Shown piece by piece: positions 7,969 to 15,843 of a DNA stretch of 23,117 nt. Under the pieces are notes generated by a model, which saw only the letters and a program-made list of their open reading frames with translations, did no database searches and was not told the DNA's origin. Both the position numbers and the translations under genes were made by a program. The stretch lies in assembly GCA_946410535.1 (NCBI GenBank), contig CAMKAR010000005.1:1-23117 (forward strand). The letters are read 5' to 3'. Position 1 is the stretch's first letter. Each line of letters opens with the position of its first letter. This DNA is from an uncultured Bacteroidales bacterium. Lineage in GTDB: Bacteria > Bacteroidota > Bacteroidia > Bacteroidales > F082.

Positions 7969-9438
7969 TCAGAACCTGAAGTAGATGAACGGACTGAAGC
8001 CACTGGCGTTCAATGCGCCGAGGCAGAAGATGAAGGCCAGGATGCTGACAATGAAGGCCACGATGTGTTGCCGTTTGTTGTATTCAGTGAAATAGACTTT
8101 GTCTTGCACTTTAAGGCCGAACTTCGAGAGGGTGAAGAACGAGAAGAAGGCGGCCACGAGCATGGTCACATAGAGGTGCGGGTTGTCGCCGAAGTGGAAC
8201 GGGGCGAAGTCGAAGGCGAACAGGCGCTTGATGAAGAGCCACGACAGGTCGATGCGCTCGATGCGGAAGAAGCAGCGCGTCAGCACGATGATAAGGAAGG
8301 TGAAAAACACGCTCGGGATGCGCCCTAATCGCTCGTTGAATTTCTTCAAAAACAGCTTGTCGGCGCAGATGAAGATGCCTTGCAAGGCACCGTAGACCAC
8401 GAAGTTCCACGCCGCGCCGTGCCACAAACCGCTGACCAAGAAGCAGAACCACAGGTTGAAGTATTTTCGGGCTTCGGTCTTCACGCGGCTGCCGCCCAAG
8501 GGGAAGTAGAGGTAGTTCTTGATGAACACGCTGAAGGTTTGGTGCCAACGACGCCAAAACTCGGAGATGGTGGTGGATACATAAGGGTTGTCGAAGTTTT
8601 CGGGGAACTTGAATCCCATCATGCGGCCCAAACCGATGGCCATGTCAGAGTAGCCGGCAAAGTCGAAGTAGATTTGGAAGGTGAAGGCGAAGATGGCGAT
8701 CCAGGCGCTGGTCGAGTCGATGGTCGCGATTTTGTTGGCGATGTCGGCCAACTGGGCCGAGGTGAGCACGTCGTAGTTGGAAGGGCCAAGCAATTTGTCG
8801 ACTTGGAACCCGATGACGTCGGCGATCAACACCTTCTTGCACAAGCCGATGACGAAGCGATAGAAGCCTTGCAGGCGGTCGGTGTAGAGCGACTCGCGGC
8901 TGCGGATTTGGTCGGCAATGTCGCAGTAGCGCACGATGGGGCCGGCAATCAGCTGCGGGAACATGACGATGTAGAGCATGTAGTCGCTCAGCCGCTGCAT
9001 CGGCTCGTTCACCTTGCGGTAGGTGTCGAGGGTGTAGGTCACGCTTTGGAACGAGAAGAACGAGATGCCGATGGGCAACAAAATCTTGGTCCATTGCAGC
9101 GGCTGGCCTCCAAACCAGCCGCGCACTGCGTTGATGTTTTGCATCGTGAAGTTGCCGTATTTGAAATAGAACAGCAGCCCGATGCTGATGGCTATCGAGA
9201 TGCCGCAAAGCAGTTTCTTCATTCCGGGCTTCTCCACCTTGTTCATCCAGCGCACCAAGTAGAAGTTGGCGATGACTGACACGATGAGGTGGATGATGAA
9301 CTCGGGCGCGCCCCAGGCGTAAAACACGAGCGAGGCGAGCAGCAGGAAATAGTTGCGGACTTTCTTCGGCAGGATGAAATACACCAAGAAGAAAATCGGC
9401 ATGAAATAGAGTAGGAATACGTTGCTACTGAATACCAT
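7969..9438 (-). CDS. MBOAT-family O-acyltransferase, AlgI-like, variant third His
   Basis: 489 residues and polytopic. Motifs: PQLIAGPIV (161-169), FDFAGYSDMAIGLGRMMGF (259-277), EFWRRWHQTF (293-302, H299), YFPLGGSRVK (311-320) and SGLWHGAAWNF (336-346, H340). At the position where both sibling MBOATs read WGA[FL]HG, this one reads YGALQG (349-354), so the third His is Gln353. The loop basic patch also differs (GGSRVK instead of GGNRKG). The protein is otherwise close to the MBOAT at 12771-14237, including the 18-residue segment missing from the third copy. It is downstream of two long SGNH genes and two bases upstream of the short SGNH gene lacking its serine. Substrate or partner specificity may therefore differ from its siblings; this is inference. 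Confidence 0.9.
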   Translation of the reverse strand: MVFSSNVFLLYFMPIFFLVYFILPKKVRNYFLLLASLVFYAWGAPEFIIHLIVSVIANFYLVRWMNKVEKPGMKKLLCGISIAISIGLLFYFKYGNFTMQNINAVRGWFGGQPLQWTKILLPIGISFFSFQSVTYTLDTYRKVNEPMQRLSDYMLYIVMFPQLIAGPIVRYCDIADQIRSRESLYTDRLQGFYRFVIGLCKKVLIADVIGFQVDKLLGPSNYDVLTSAQLADIANKIATIDSTSAWIAIFAFTFQIYFDFAGYSDMAIGLGRMMGFKFPENFDNPYVSTTISEFWRRWHQTFSVFIKNYLYFPLGGSRVKTEARKYFNLWFCFLVSGLWHGAAWNFVVYGALQGIFICADKLFLKKFNERLGRIPSVFFTFLIIVLTRCFFRIERIDLSWLFIKRLFAFDFAPFHFGDNPHLYVTMLVAAFFSFFTLSKFGLKVQDKVYFTEYNKRQHIVAFIVSILAFIFCLGALNASGFSPFIYFRF

Positions 9439-9447
9439 AGGTTGTCT

Positions 9448-11028
9448 TTATTTAAATAGTTCTCCGTTTTCGATTTGTTGTTTGATGACCCATTGTGCGT
9501 CTTTTTCCAAGATGGTGTCGATGGGCAGCCCGCGTTCTCGGGCTTTCTTTCTGATCATCTCCATCTGTTCGGGATAGTTGCGCCAGGCTTCAATCATCTC
9601 GTCTTTCTTGGCGCGGATGAAGGCTGCGGTGTCGGTCACGATGCCGTTTGTTGTCTGCGTCAGGCTGATTTCGTTCAGTGCGGCCTCGATGCGTTTGGTG
9701 TTGCGTATGGTGGGCATGGCTTCGCCTTCGAGGCCGGGGATGAGTTCGGGGTCGTTGTTCAGCATCCAGGTGATGTTGGCGCGAAGCTCGTCGTCGGTCT
9801 TGTCGTCGTAGCCTTTCGTGTGGCGCATACGGTCCATGCGGTCGGCGACGGTGGCCTCAAAGAGGCTGTCGCTCACGCAAAGCTGCATCAGTGCGTCTTT
9901 GGCGAAGCCGAAGGTGGCCTCCCACCATTGGTGGCCTGCCGAGTAGAACACCACATAGTCGGCGTTGAGGATATGGCGCAGGCGGTCGATGTCTTTCACG
10001 TTTTCTTTCTTGTTTTCGAAGCCCTCGAAGGCGGTGTTGTTGTAGAACCAGATTTCCTTGTCGGCCATCAGTTTTTTCGTGGGGAGGAATTCGTTCATGC
10101 TCCAGATGAACGAGTCGCCCACAAACAGCACCTTGGGCTTGCGGTGGGTGGCAGTGTCGATGACGGTGACGTCCGACTTGAATTTGGTGCGGTCGCCACT
10201 GATGCGGAAGAGCAGGTTCAAGGTCTCCTCGTCGCCTTCAAGCTTGTCCGATTCGTAGGCGATGGGTGCTCCGATGCGGATTTCGGGGAACTTGGCCTCG
10301 CCGCCGAGGGTGTTGATGAAGCGGAACAGCGAGTCGTAGCCGTAGGTGGCCGCATAGCGCCAGTGCGAGTCGGTCTTAGGGAAGATGGGGAACGTGGCGG
10401 TGTCTCTCATCTGCACGAACCAGTCGGTCATGTCGATGAAAGGGAATCCGGTTTCCGTCATCCGTTTGGCGAAGTAGTCCGTCAGGTGGAGGGTGGTGGT
10501 GTCGGCATCGCGGCGGGGCAGGTATTCGGGGTAGACCTCGGGCTTGTCGGGCGCGATGAAGGCCAAGAACTCGATGCCGTAGTCTTTCAGCACATGGTGC
10601 ACCTTGTTCATTTGCCGCAGCTCGATGTCGACGTCTTTCATGGCTTCCTCGTTCGACTTGTAGTGCTTCAGCAGTTCCGTCCCGAAGTGTTCGTTGACGG
10701 CCTGGGCGTAAAACAGGTAGCCGTCCTTGCCGGGCACGATGAAGTGGCAGTAGGTCTTGTTGAAGGTTGTCCAAAGGTATTGGTTGTAGATGCGGATGAT
10801 GGGTTCGCGCATCCCGAAGTTCTCGCTGGCGTATTTCTCGATTTGCGTCTGGTAGGCGTTCGTGCGGTAGCTGTCGAAGGTCAGTTCGGGCTTGGGTGTA
10901 GGCTCGAAGGCGCCTATCAGGGGCTTCACCATGATGAGGCCCGTGTGCTCCTGAATCAAGGGCATGAAAAGGAACGCCATCAGCAGGGCAAACAATATCA
11001 GGTCATATCTCATTCCAGGCTTCCTCAT
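9448..11028 (-). CDS. AlgX/AlgJ-like SGNH O-acyltransferase with complete Ser-Asp-His motif set
   Basis: 526 residues from the ATG at 11028. A longer frame opens at 11082, but its first 18 residues are charged and precede the signal anchor. The 11028 start gives the typical ATGA overlap with the upstream stop. The anchor spans about 9-26. The family block FGMREPIIRIYNQYLW is at 71-86, DSHW at 220-223 (D220, H222) and GDSF at 304-307 (S306). It is the only one of the seven SGNH paralogues with Asp in DxHW, so it is the best candidate for a fully canonical AlgX/AlgJ-type transferase. The C-terminus has the helical repeat (about 475-520) ending DAQWVIKQQIENGELF. It is followed after nine bases by the MBOAT at 9438. 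Confidence 0.82.
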   Translation of the reverse strand: MRKPGMRYDLILFALLMAFLFMPLIQEHTGLIMVKPLIGAFEPTPKPELTFDSYRTNAYQTQIEKYASENFGMREPIIRIYNQYLWTTFNKTYCHFIVPGKDGYLFYAQAVNEHFGTELLKHYKSNEEAMKDVDIELRQMNKVHHVLKDYGIEFLAFIAPDKPEVYPEYLPRRDADTTTLHLTDYFAKRMTETGFPFIDMTDWFVQMRDTATFPIFPKTDSHWRYAATYGYDSLFRFINTLGGEAKFPEIRIGAPIAYESDKLEGDEETLNLLFRISGDRTKFKSDVTVIDTATHRKPKVLFVGDSFIWSMNEFLPTKKLMADKEIWFYNNTAFEGFENKKENVKDIDRLRHILNADYVVFYSAGHQWWEATFGFAKDALMQLCVSDSLFEATVADRMDRMRHTKGYDDKTDDELRANITWMLNNDPELIPGLEGEAMPTIRNTKRIEAALNEISLTQTTNGIVTDTAAFIRAKKDEMIEAWRNYPEQMEMIRKKARERGLPIDTILEKDAQWVIKQQIENGELFK

Positions 11029-12767
11029 GGTTTTTCCTCCAAAACGATTTCTCCCTTTTCCACCTTTCTGTTGATGATCCACCGCGCATCGGCGCGAAGC
11101 TGTTCTTCGAAAGTCATGCCGTTATTCTGCGCCTTTTCCTCGATTTGCTTGACCACTTGCGGCTTGTTTCTCATTTCCTCCATCATGCCACGGACAAGTA
11201 TCTCCATTTTGGCCTCGGCAGGAATCTCTTCGGTCATGTCGCGCATCAGGGGCTTGCCGTTGATGACATTCTGGGCTTCAGACTTCAGCAGTTCGTCGAT
11301 GGCGACATTTTGGAGATAAGACTGGTATTCCAAGGCGCTCATCCATTGTGGGTCGTTTTTTATTTCCTTGATGGCCAGCACCTCTGGGATTCTTGGGTTT
11401 CGGGCCGTGGGGATGCTGTCGCCCGCCAGTTCCACGAAATAGTGTTCGATGCCTTTCTTGAGGGTCGTGTTTGCGATGCGCCATATATGGTTGTTGCGTT
11501 CCGCGTTGGTCATGTCTTTGGTTTTCAGGAGCGTCAGGCTGTCTCTGCGAAGGCTGTCCAGTATGCGGTAGCGCGTTGCTTGCACCATGCTGTCGTCGAG
11601 GCAAAGGCTCATCAAGGCGGTTTCGGCAAACATGTAGCTCGTTTTGTACATTTGGTTGCCATCGGTGAACCACACCACATAATCGTGGTCGAGCACTTTC
11701 TGCAAGATGTCAAGCGTGCCTACGCTGGCTTGGAATTGGTAGTTCCTGCCATAGTTGGCGGTTGAATTATAGAACCAGTATTCGGAGTGGGAGAACATGT
11801 CGTCGAACGGGATGAAGTAGTGCATTCGCCAGAGGAACGAGTTGCCGACGAAGAGCACGCTGGGCCAAATCGTGGCCGAGTCTTTCACGATGGTCACTTC
11901 GGCGTCGAGCAGCTTGTCGTCGTTGTGGGGGAGCTTGCGCATCAGGTTGAGGGTGTTTTCAAGGTCGCTGTCGCCCAACTTGGTCTTGGGCGAGCTTTCG
12001 CGCAGCGGCCCGATTTTCATCTCAGGGAAGCGTTGCCCGTTGAGCGCTCCCATGAAGCGGAACAGGGAGTCGGCGGCAAGCACTGCCGAGAACCCCCAGT
12101 GGGCGCCTGCCTGGGGCATGAGCGAATAGGGCAGCGTGTCGGCTTCCTTGAGTTCGAGGAACCATTTTGTCATCTCTATGTAAGGGAAGCCGTATTCGTC
12201 GAATTTGGCGGAATAGTATTCACGGGCGTTGACGGTGGTGGTGTCGTGCTTGCGGTAGGGCAGGTGCTCCGGATAAAGGAAACCCTTGTCGGGGGCCATG
12301 AACATGAGGAACTCAATGCCATAGTCTTTCAGTACGCCACGCAGTTTCCACATCAAACGGGCCTCGCGGTCGAAATCGGCGCAGGCCTCTTCCTTCGTGT
12401 CGTACCAGCGGTACATTTCGGTGCCGTAATACTCGTTGACGTGTTGTATATAATACGACCAATAGTCTTTCCCGATGACGACTTCATCGCTGTAGGTCTT
12501 GCGGAAAAAGTCGTAAAGGAACTGGTTGTACATCCTGATGAGCGGTTCCCTGAATCCGAAATGCTCGCCAAGATAGTTCTCGGTTTGCGTCTGGAAAGTG
12601 GTGGTGCGGTAGTTGTCCCATGTCAGTTCGGGTCGGGGTGCCGCCTCGTAGACGCCACTCAACGACTTGGCGGGGGCAATCGGGAGCGACTGCCTGATGC
12701 CGAAGCTGAACAGGAGGAGCATCGTCAGCACGAACAAGATCGTTGGGATGATTCTACGCTTTTTCAT
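11025..12767 (-). CDS. AlgX/AlgJ-like SGNH O-acyltransferase paralogue
   Basis: 580 residues, signal anchor at about 6-24, then a predicted periplasmic SGNH-like domain. Motifs: FGFREPLIRMYNQFLYDFF (70-88), APDKGFLYPEHLPY (158-171), GAHW (221-224, Gly221 in the Asp place) and GNSF (308-311, S310). Two C-terminal helical repeats are visible: about 459-505 (IPEVLAIKEIKNDPQWM ... EAQNVINGKP) and about 520-573 (MEILVRGMMEEMRNKPQVV ... DARWII). Between the core and the repeats is a segment shared with the protein at 2102-3841 (SLRRDSLTL, YFVELAGDSIPTARNPRI). It starts three bases after the MBOAT 12771-14237 stop and shares an ATGA overlap with the next SGNH gene, so the two are probably translationally coupled. 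Confidence 0.8.
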   Translation of the reverse strand: MKKRRIIPTILFVLTMLLLFSFGIRQSLPIAPAKSLSGVYEAAPRPELTWDNYRTTTFQTQTENYLGEHFGFREPLIRMYNQFLYDFFRKTYSDEVVIGKDYWSYYIQHVNEYYGTEMYRWYDTKEEACADFDREARLMWKLRGVLKDYGIEFLMFMAPDKGFLYPEHLPYRKHDTTTVNAREYYSAKFDEYGFPYIEMTKWFLELKEADTLPYSLMPQAGAHWGFSAVLAADSLFRFMGALNGQRFPEMKIGPLRESSPKTKLGDSDLENTLNLMRKLPHNDDKLLDAEVTIVKDSATIWPSVLFVGNSFLWRMHYFIPFDDMFSHSEYWFYNSTANYGRNYQFQASVGTLDILQKVLDHDYVVWFTDGNQMYKTSYMFAETALMSLCLDDSMVQATRYRILDSLRRDSLTLLKTKDMTNAERNNHIWRIANTTLKKGIEHYFVELAGDSIPTARNPRIPEVLAIKEIKNDPQWMSALEYQSYLQNVAIDELLKSEAQNVINGKPLMRDMTEEIPAEAKMEILVRGMMEEMRNKPQVVKQIEEKAQNNGMTFEEQLRADARWIINRKVEKGEIVLEEKP

Positions 12768-12770
12768 GAC

Positions 12771-14237
12771 TCAGAACCTGAAATAGATGAAAGGACTGAA
12801 ACTGGTGGCGTTCAATGCGGCCACGCAGAACACGAAGGCGCAAGCCGCCACAATCCACACCGCGATGGATTGCTTGTCGTTGAACTCGGTGAAGTAGGCC
12901 TTCTCCTGCACCTTTTGGCCGAACTTGGTCAGCGTGAGGAACGAGAAGAGGGCCGCCACCATCATCGTGACGTAGAGTTGGGCGTTGCCGCCGAAAGGCA
13001 GCCATGCAAAATCGAAGGCGAACATGCGCTTGATGAGCAGCCAGGCCAAGCCGAAGTCCTCGACGCGGAAGAACACCCATATGATGTTCACCGTGAGGAA
13101 AGTGAGGATGACGCTGGGCACCGTGCCTATCTTTTTCATCACCTTGCCGAGGAAGAGCTTGTCGGCGCAGATGAAGAAGCCGTGCAACGCGCCCCAAACC
13201 ACGAAGTTCCACGAGGCGCCATGCCAAAGTCCCGACAGCAGGAAGCAGACCCAAAGGTTGAAATACATTCGTCCTTTGCCCTTGCGGTTGCCGCCGAGCG
13301 GGATGTAGAGGTAGTTCATGATGAACGCGCCCAAGGTCATATGCCAACGGCGCCAAAACTCGGTGATGCTGCGCGAGGTGTAGGGGTTGTCGAAGTTCTC
13401 GGGGAAGCGGAAGCCCATCATGCGGCCCAAGCCGATGGCCATGTCGCTATAGCCGGCAAAGTCGAAGTAAATCTGGAAGGTGTAGGCCAACGACACGATC
13501 CAGGCCGAGGTGCTGTCCAAAGCCGCCACGCGGGTGAAGATGTCGGAGACTTGGCTCGCGTCCAGGAGGGAATAGTTGGCAGGCCCCAATATGGCGTCGA
13601 CCTGTGCCCCGATGACATCGGCGATGAGGATTTTCTTGCACAGGCCAATGACGAAACGGAAGAAGCCCTGCAAGCGGTCGTCCATGGTCGATTCGCGGCT
13701 GCGGATTTGGTCGGCCACGTCGCAATAGCGGATGATGGGACCGGCAATCAGCTGCGGGAACATGGTGATATACAGCACGAAGTCGGTGAGCTTCTCCATC
13801 GGTTGGTTCACGCCACGGTAGGTGTCCAAGGTGTAGGTGACGCTTTGGAACGAGAAGAACGAGATGCCGATGGGCAGCATGATGCGTTTCCAGGTGAGGG
13901 GCGCGTGTCCCGTGAGGCCGAGGATGGCATTCAGGTTTTCCATCGTGAAGTTGCCGTATTTGTAGAACACGAGCAGCCCGATGGGAATGATGATCGACAG
14001 GCCGCAAAGCAGTTTCTTCAGGCCTTTCTTCTCGGTCTTGCACATCCATTTGACCAGGAAGAAGTTGGCCACCGTGGAGCCGACAAGCTGGAAGATGAAC
14101 TCGGGGGCTCCCCAGGCATAGAAAATGAGCGAGGCCAGCAGAAGCACATAGTTCCGGGCTTTCCTCGGCGTGAGGAAATAGACCAGGAAGAAGGCTGGCA
14201 TGAAATAGAGCAGGAATATGTTGCTACTGAATACCAT
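12771..14237 (-). CDS. MBOAT-family O-acyltransferase, AlgI-like
   Basis: 488 residues and polytopic. Motifs: PQLIAGPII (161-169), FDFAGYSDMAIGLGRMMGF (259-277), EFWRRWHMTLG (293-303, H299), YIPLGGNRKGKGRMYFNLW (311-329), LSGLWHGASWNF (334-345, H339) and VWGALHG (347-353, H352). All three His residues expected for the AlgI type are present. It should move acyl groups across the inner membrane to the SGNH partners. Its start lies inside the last codons of the upstream SGNH gene: a 14-base overlap in which that gene's TAG is read here within the Ser codons. The first 15 bases are the same as in the MBOAT at 7969-9438. It closes the first J-I-H-like cassette (two long SGNH genes plus an MBOAT). 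Confidence 0.9.
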   Translation of the reverse strand: MVFSSNIFLLYFMPAFFLVYFLTPRKARNYVLLLASLIFYAWGAPEFIFQLVGSTVANFFLVKWMCKTEKKGLKKLLCGLSIIIPIGLLVFYKYGNFTMENLNAILGLTGHAPLTWKRIMLPIGISFFSFQSVTYTLDTYRGVNQPMEKLTDFVLYITMFPQLIAGPIIRYCDVADQIRSRESTMDDRLQGFFRFVIGLCKKILIADVIGAQVDAILGPANYSLLDASQVSDIFTRVAALDSTSAWIVSLAYTFQIYFDFAGYSDMAIGLGRMMGFRFPENFDNPYTSRSITEFWRRWHMTLGAFIMNYLYIPLGGNRKGKGRMYFNLWVCFLLSGLWHGASWNFVVWGALHGFFICADKLFLGKVMKKIGTVPSVILTFLTVNIIWVFFRVEDFGLAWLLIKRMFAFDFAWLPFGGNAQLYVTMMVAALFSFLTLTKFGQKVQEKAYFTEFNDKQSIAVWIVAACAFVFCVAALNATSFSPFIYFRF

Positions 14238-15843
14238 GGTTTTCTGTTTTCGTGTTGGTGTCTTTTGTTGATGGCACTATCAAGGTGCCCTTTTCGATTT
14301 GTCGCTTGACGACCCAAACGGCGTCGTCGCGTAGGGCTTGCTCGTAGGTCTTGTTGTGTTTCTTGGCTTTCTCAAGTATCGCTTCCTTCGACTTGGGGTC
14401 GGTCGAGAGGCGTTTCATGATGCGTTGTATCTCGCGTTCGACGAAGGCGGTCGAGTCGAGGACGATGGTGTCGGCAGGCTTGCTTTCCCATTTCAGCTTG
14501 CCGGTCTTGATTTTGTGGTCGACAATCCAAACAGCGTCGTCGTACACAGCCTTGTCGATGGTCTTGTTGTGCTTGATGGCTTTCTCGCGGATGGATTTCA
14601 TTGAGTTGGGCGAGGCTAACAGGTTGCGGATGGTGCGTTGTATCTCGCGTTCTACGAAGTCCATCGAGTCGAGCGCGACCTCTTCCACCCCGAAGGCTTC
14701 CAAGGCTTGCTGCGAGAAGTTGTCGTTCATGCGGTATTGCGTGGTGGCGCTATAAAGCAAGACGACGAAATCGGAAGAACACAACTCGTCGGCCATGTCG
14801 ATTTCGCTCACCGAGTGGTGCAGCTTGTCGTAATGGATGGTGTTGTTGTAGTACCAATAAGGCGACTGGGCAAACAATTCGTCCAAGGGGATTTGGTCGG
14901 CGATGGTCCACCAGAAGGAGTCGCCGATGATGATGATTTTCGGCTTTTCAGCCGTCATGTCGCCATCGGTGGTGGCTTTGGCGTAATGATACTTGGGCTT
15001 GGGCATGGGGCGCAACAGGTTGAGCAGCTGTTCCAAATCGTCGTCTGACCCTCTAGCATTGTCGAGAACCCTTGGCCCGATGACGATGTTCTTCATGTTG
15101 ATGCCGCCCAAATGTTCCATATAGCGAATGAGCGTGTCGGCGGCATGGAGGGCGGCATATTTCGACCAGTGTATGCCGGTTTGCGGAAACAGTGCGAAGT
15201 CGGCGGTGTCTTTCATCTGGAGGAAGAAGCGTTCAAGGTTCAAGTGGTTGACGCCAATCTTGGTGAACTCCGCTTCGTTGAAGAAGCGTGGCGACAGGGC
15301 CGGCTCGCCTCGATACGAGGTGTCGGGGTTGTCGGGCAGATGCTCCGGGCAAATCAGGTCTTTGCCGGGTGCCATGCACACGAACAGGTGGGTTCCTTGC
15401 TCTTCAAGGATTTGCTGGAGACGAAGCAGCCGCTGGGCCTCTTCCGAAAGCATCGTGGCCATCTGCGCCGAGTCGCTGGCATAGTAGCGGAATCGGGTCT
15501 GGTAGTAGTCGGCCACAGTGCTGGGTTGGTAGAGCCAACCGTCCTTGCCGAACAGGACTTGTTCCTCGGCAACGGGAGTGTCCCTGTAAAAGTCCCAAAG
15601 ATATTGGTTGTAGAGCCGGATCATAGGTTGCCTGAAACCGAAGCTCTGTTTCAAGTGTTGCTCGGTCTGTTGCTGGTAGCTGCCGTCCCGCAAGTCCTTG
15701 AAACGCAATTCGGGCATGGGTTGTTCGACGACGACTCCCTTGAGGTCTTCGAAACTGAAGAGGTTGAACCGTTTTTGCAGCATTGAGGCGAAAAGCAGCA
15801 GGGCGGTCAGCGCAAACAGTATGGTCTTCGTCGTAGCTCTCAT
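14224..15843 (-). CDS. AlgX/AlgJ-like SGNH O-acyltransferase with duplicated C-terminal repeat
   Basis: 539 residues, signal anchor at about 7-23, predicted periplasmic. Motifs: FGFRQPMIRLYNQYLWDFY (68-86), APGKDLICPEHLPD (158-171), GIHW (223-226, Gly223 in the Asp place), AADTLIRYMEHLGGINMKN (234-252) and GDSFWW (307-312, S309). It pairs closely with the upstream gene at 15840-17453 and shares its ICPEHLPD, HLNLE and MEHLGGINMKN segments, so the two are recent duplicates by family standards. The C-terminus has two 60-residue tandem repeats (391-450 and 462-521), 33 of 60 positions identical by my count. The start forms an ATGA overlap with the upstream stop, and the end overlaps the MBOAT start by 14 bases. 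Confidence 0.82.
   Translation of the reverse strand: MRATTKTILFALTALLLFASMLQKRFNLFSFEDLKGVVVEQPMPELRFKDLRDGSYQQQTEQHLKQSFGFRQPMIRLYNQYLWDFYRDTPVAEEQVLFGKDGWLYQPSTVADYYQTRFRYYASDSAQMATMLSEEAQRLLRLQQILEEQGTHLFVCMAPGKDLICPEHLPDNPDTSYRGEPALSPRFFNEAEFTKIGVNHLNLERFFLQMKDTADFALFPQTGIHWSKYAALHAADTLIRYMEHLGGINMKNIVIGPRVLDNARGSDDDLEQLLNLLRPMPKPKYHYAKATTDGDMTAEKPKIIIIGDSFWWTIADQIPLDELFAQSPYWYYNNTIHYDKLHHSVSEIDMADELCSSDFVVLLYSATTQYRMNDNFSQQALEAFGVEEVALDSMDFVEREIQRTIRNLLASPNSMKSIREKAIKHNKTIDKAVYDDAVWIVDHKIKTGKLKWESKPADTIVLDSTAFVEREIQRIMKRLSTDPKSKEAILEKAKKHNKTYEQALRDDAVWVVKRQIEKGTLIVPSTKDTNTKTENHGIQ
14281..14673 (-). repeat. Intragenic tandem repeat (two 60-residue units)
   Basis: Within the SGNH gene 14224-15843, codons 391-450 (14494-14673) and 462-521 (14281-14460) encode related units. 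Each opens with LDS-x-x-FVEREIQR, has KHNKT in the middle and DDAVW near the end, and closes with G-x-L. An 11-residue linker lies between them. The same unit in diverged form ends all seven SGNH proteins of the operon. Confidence 0.85.

Noticed and set aside
11029..11082. Upstream start extending the SGNH gene at 9448 by 18 residues
   Set aside because: The extra residues are charged and precede the signal anchor; the ATG at 11028 gives the usual ATGA overlap.
9475..11319. Plus-strand open frame of 614 codons antisense to two SGNH genes
   Set aside because: Same composition artefact; no start signal or family motif, and the opposite strand has well-supported proteins.
11787..14309. Plus-strand open frame of 840 codons antisense to the operon
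   Set aside because: It runs opposite two clear MBOAT/SGNH genes, crosses their boundaries, is rich in Gly, Val, Glu, His and Asp with no recognisable motif, and follows from the G/C-rich third positions of the true genes.
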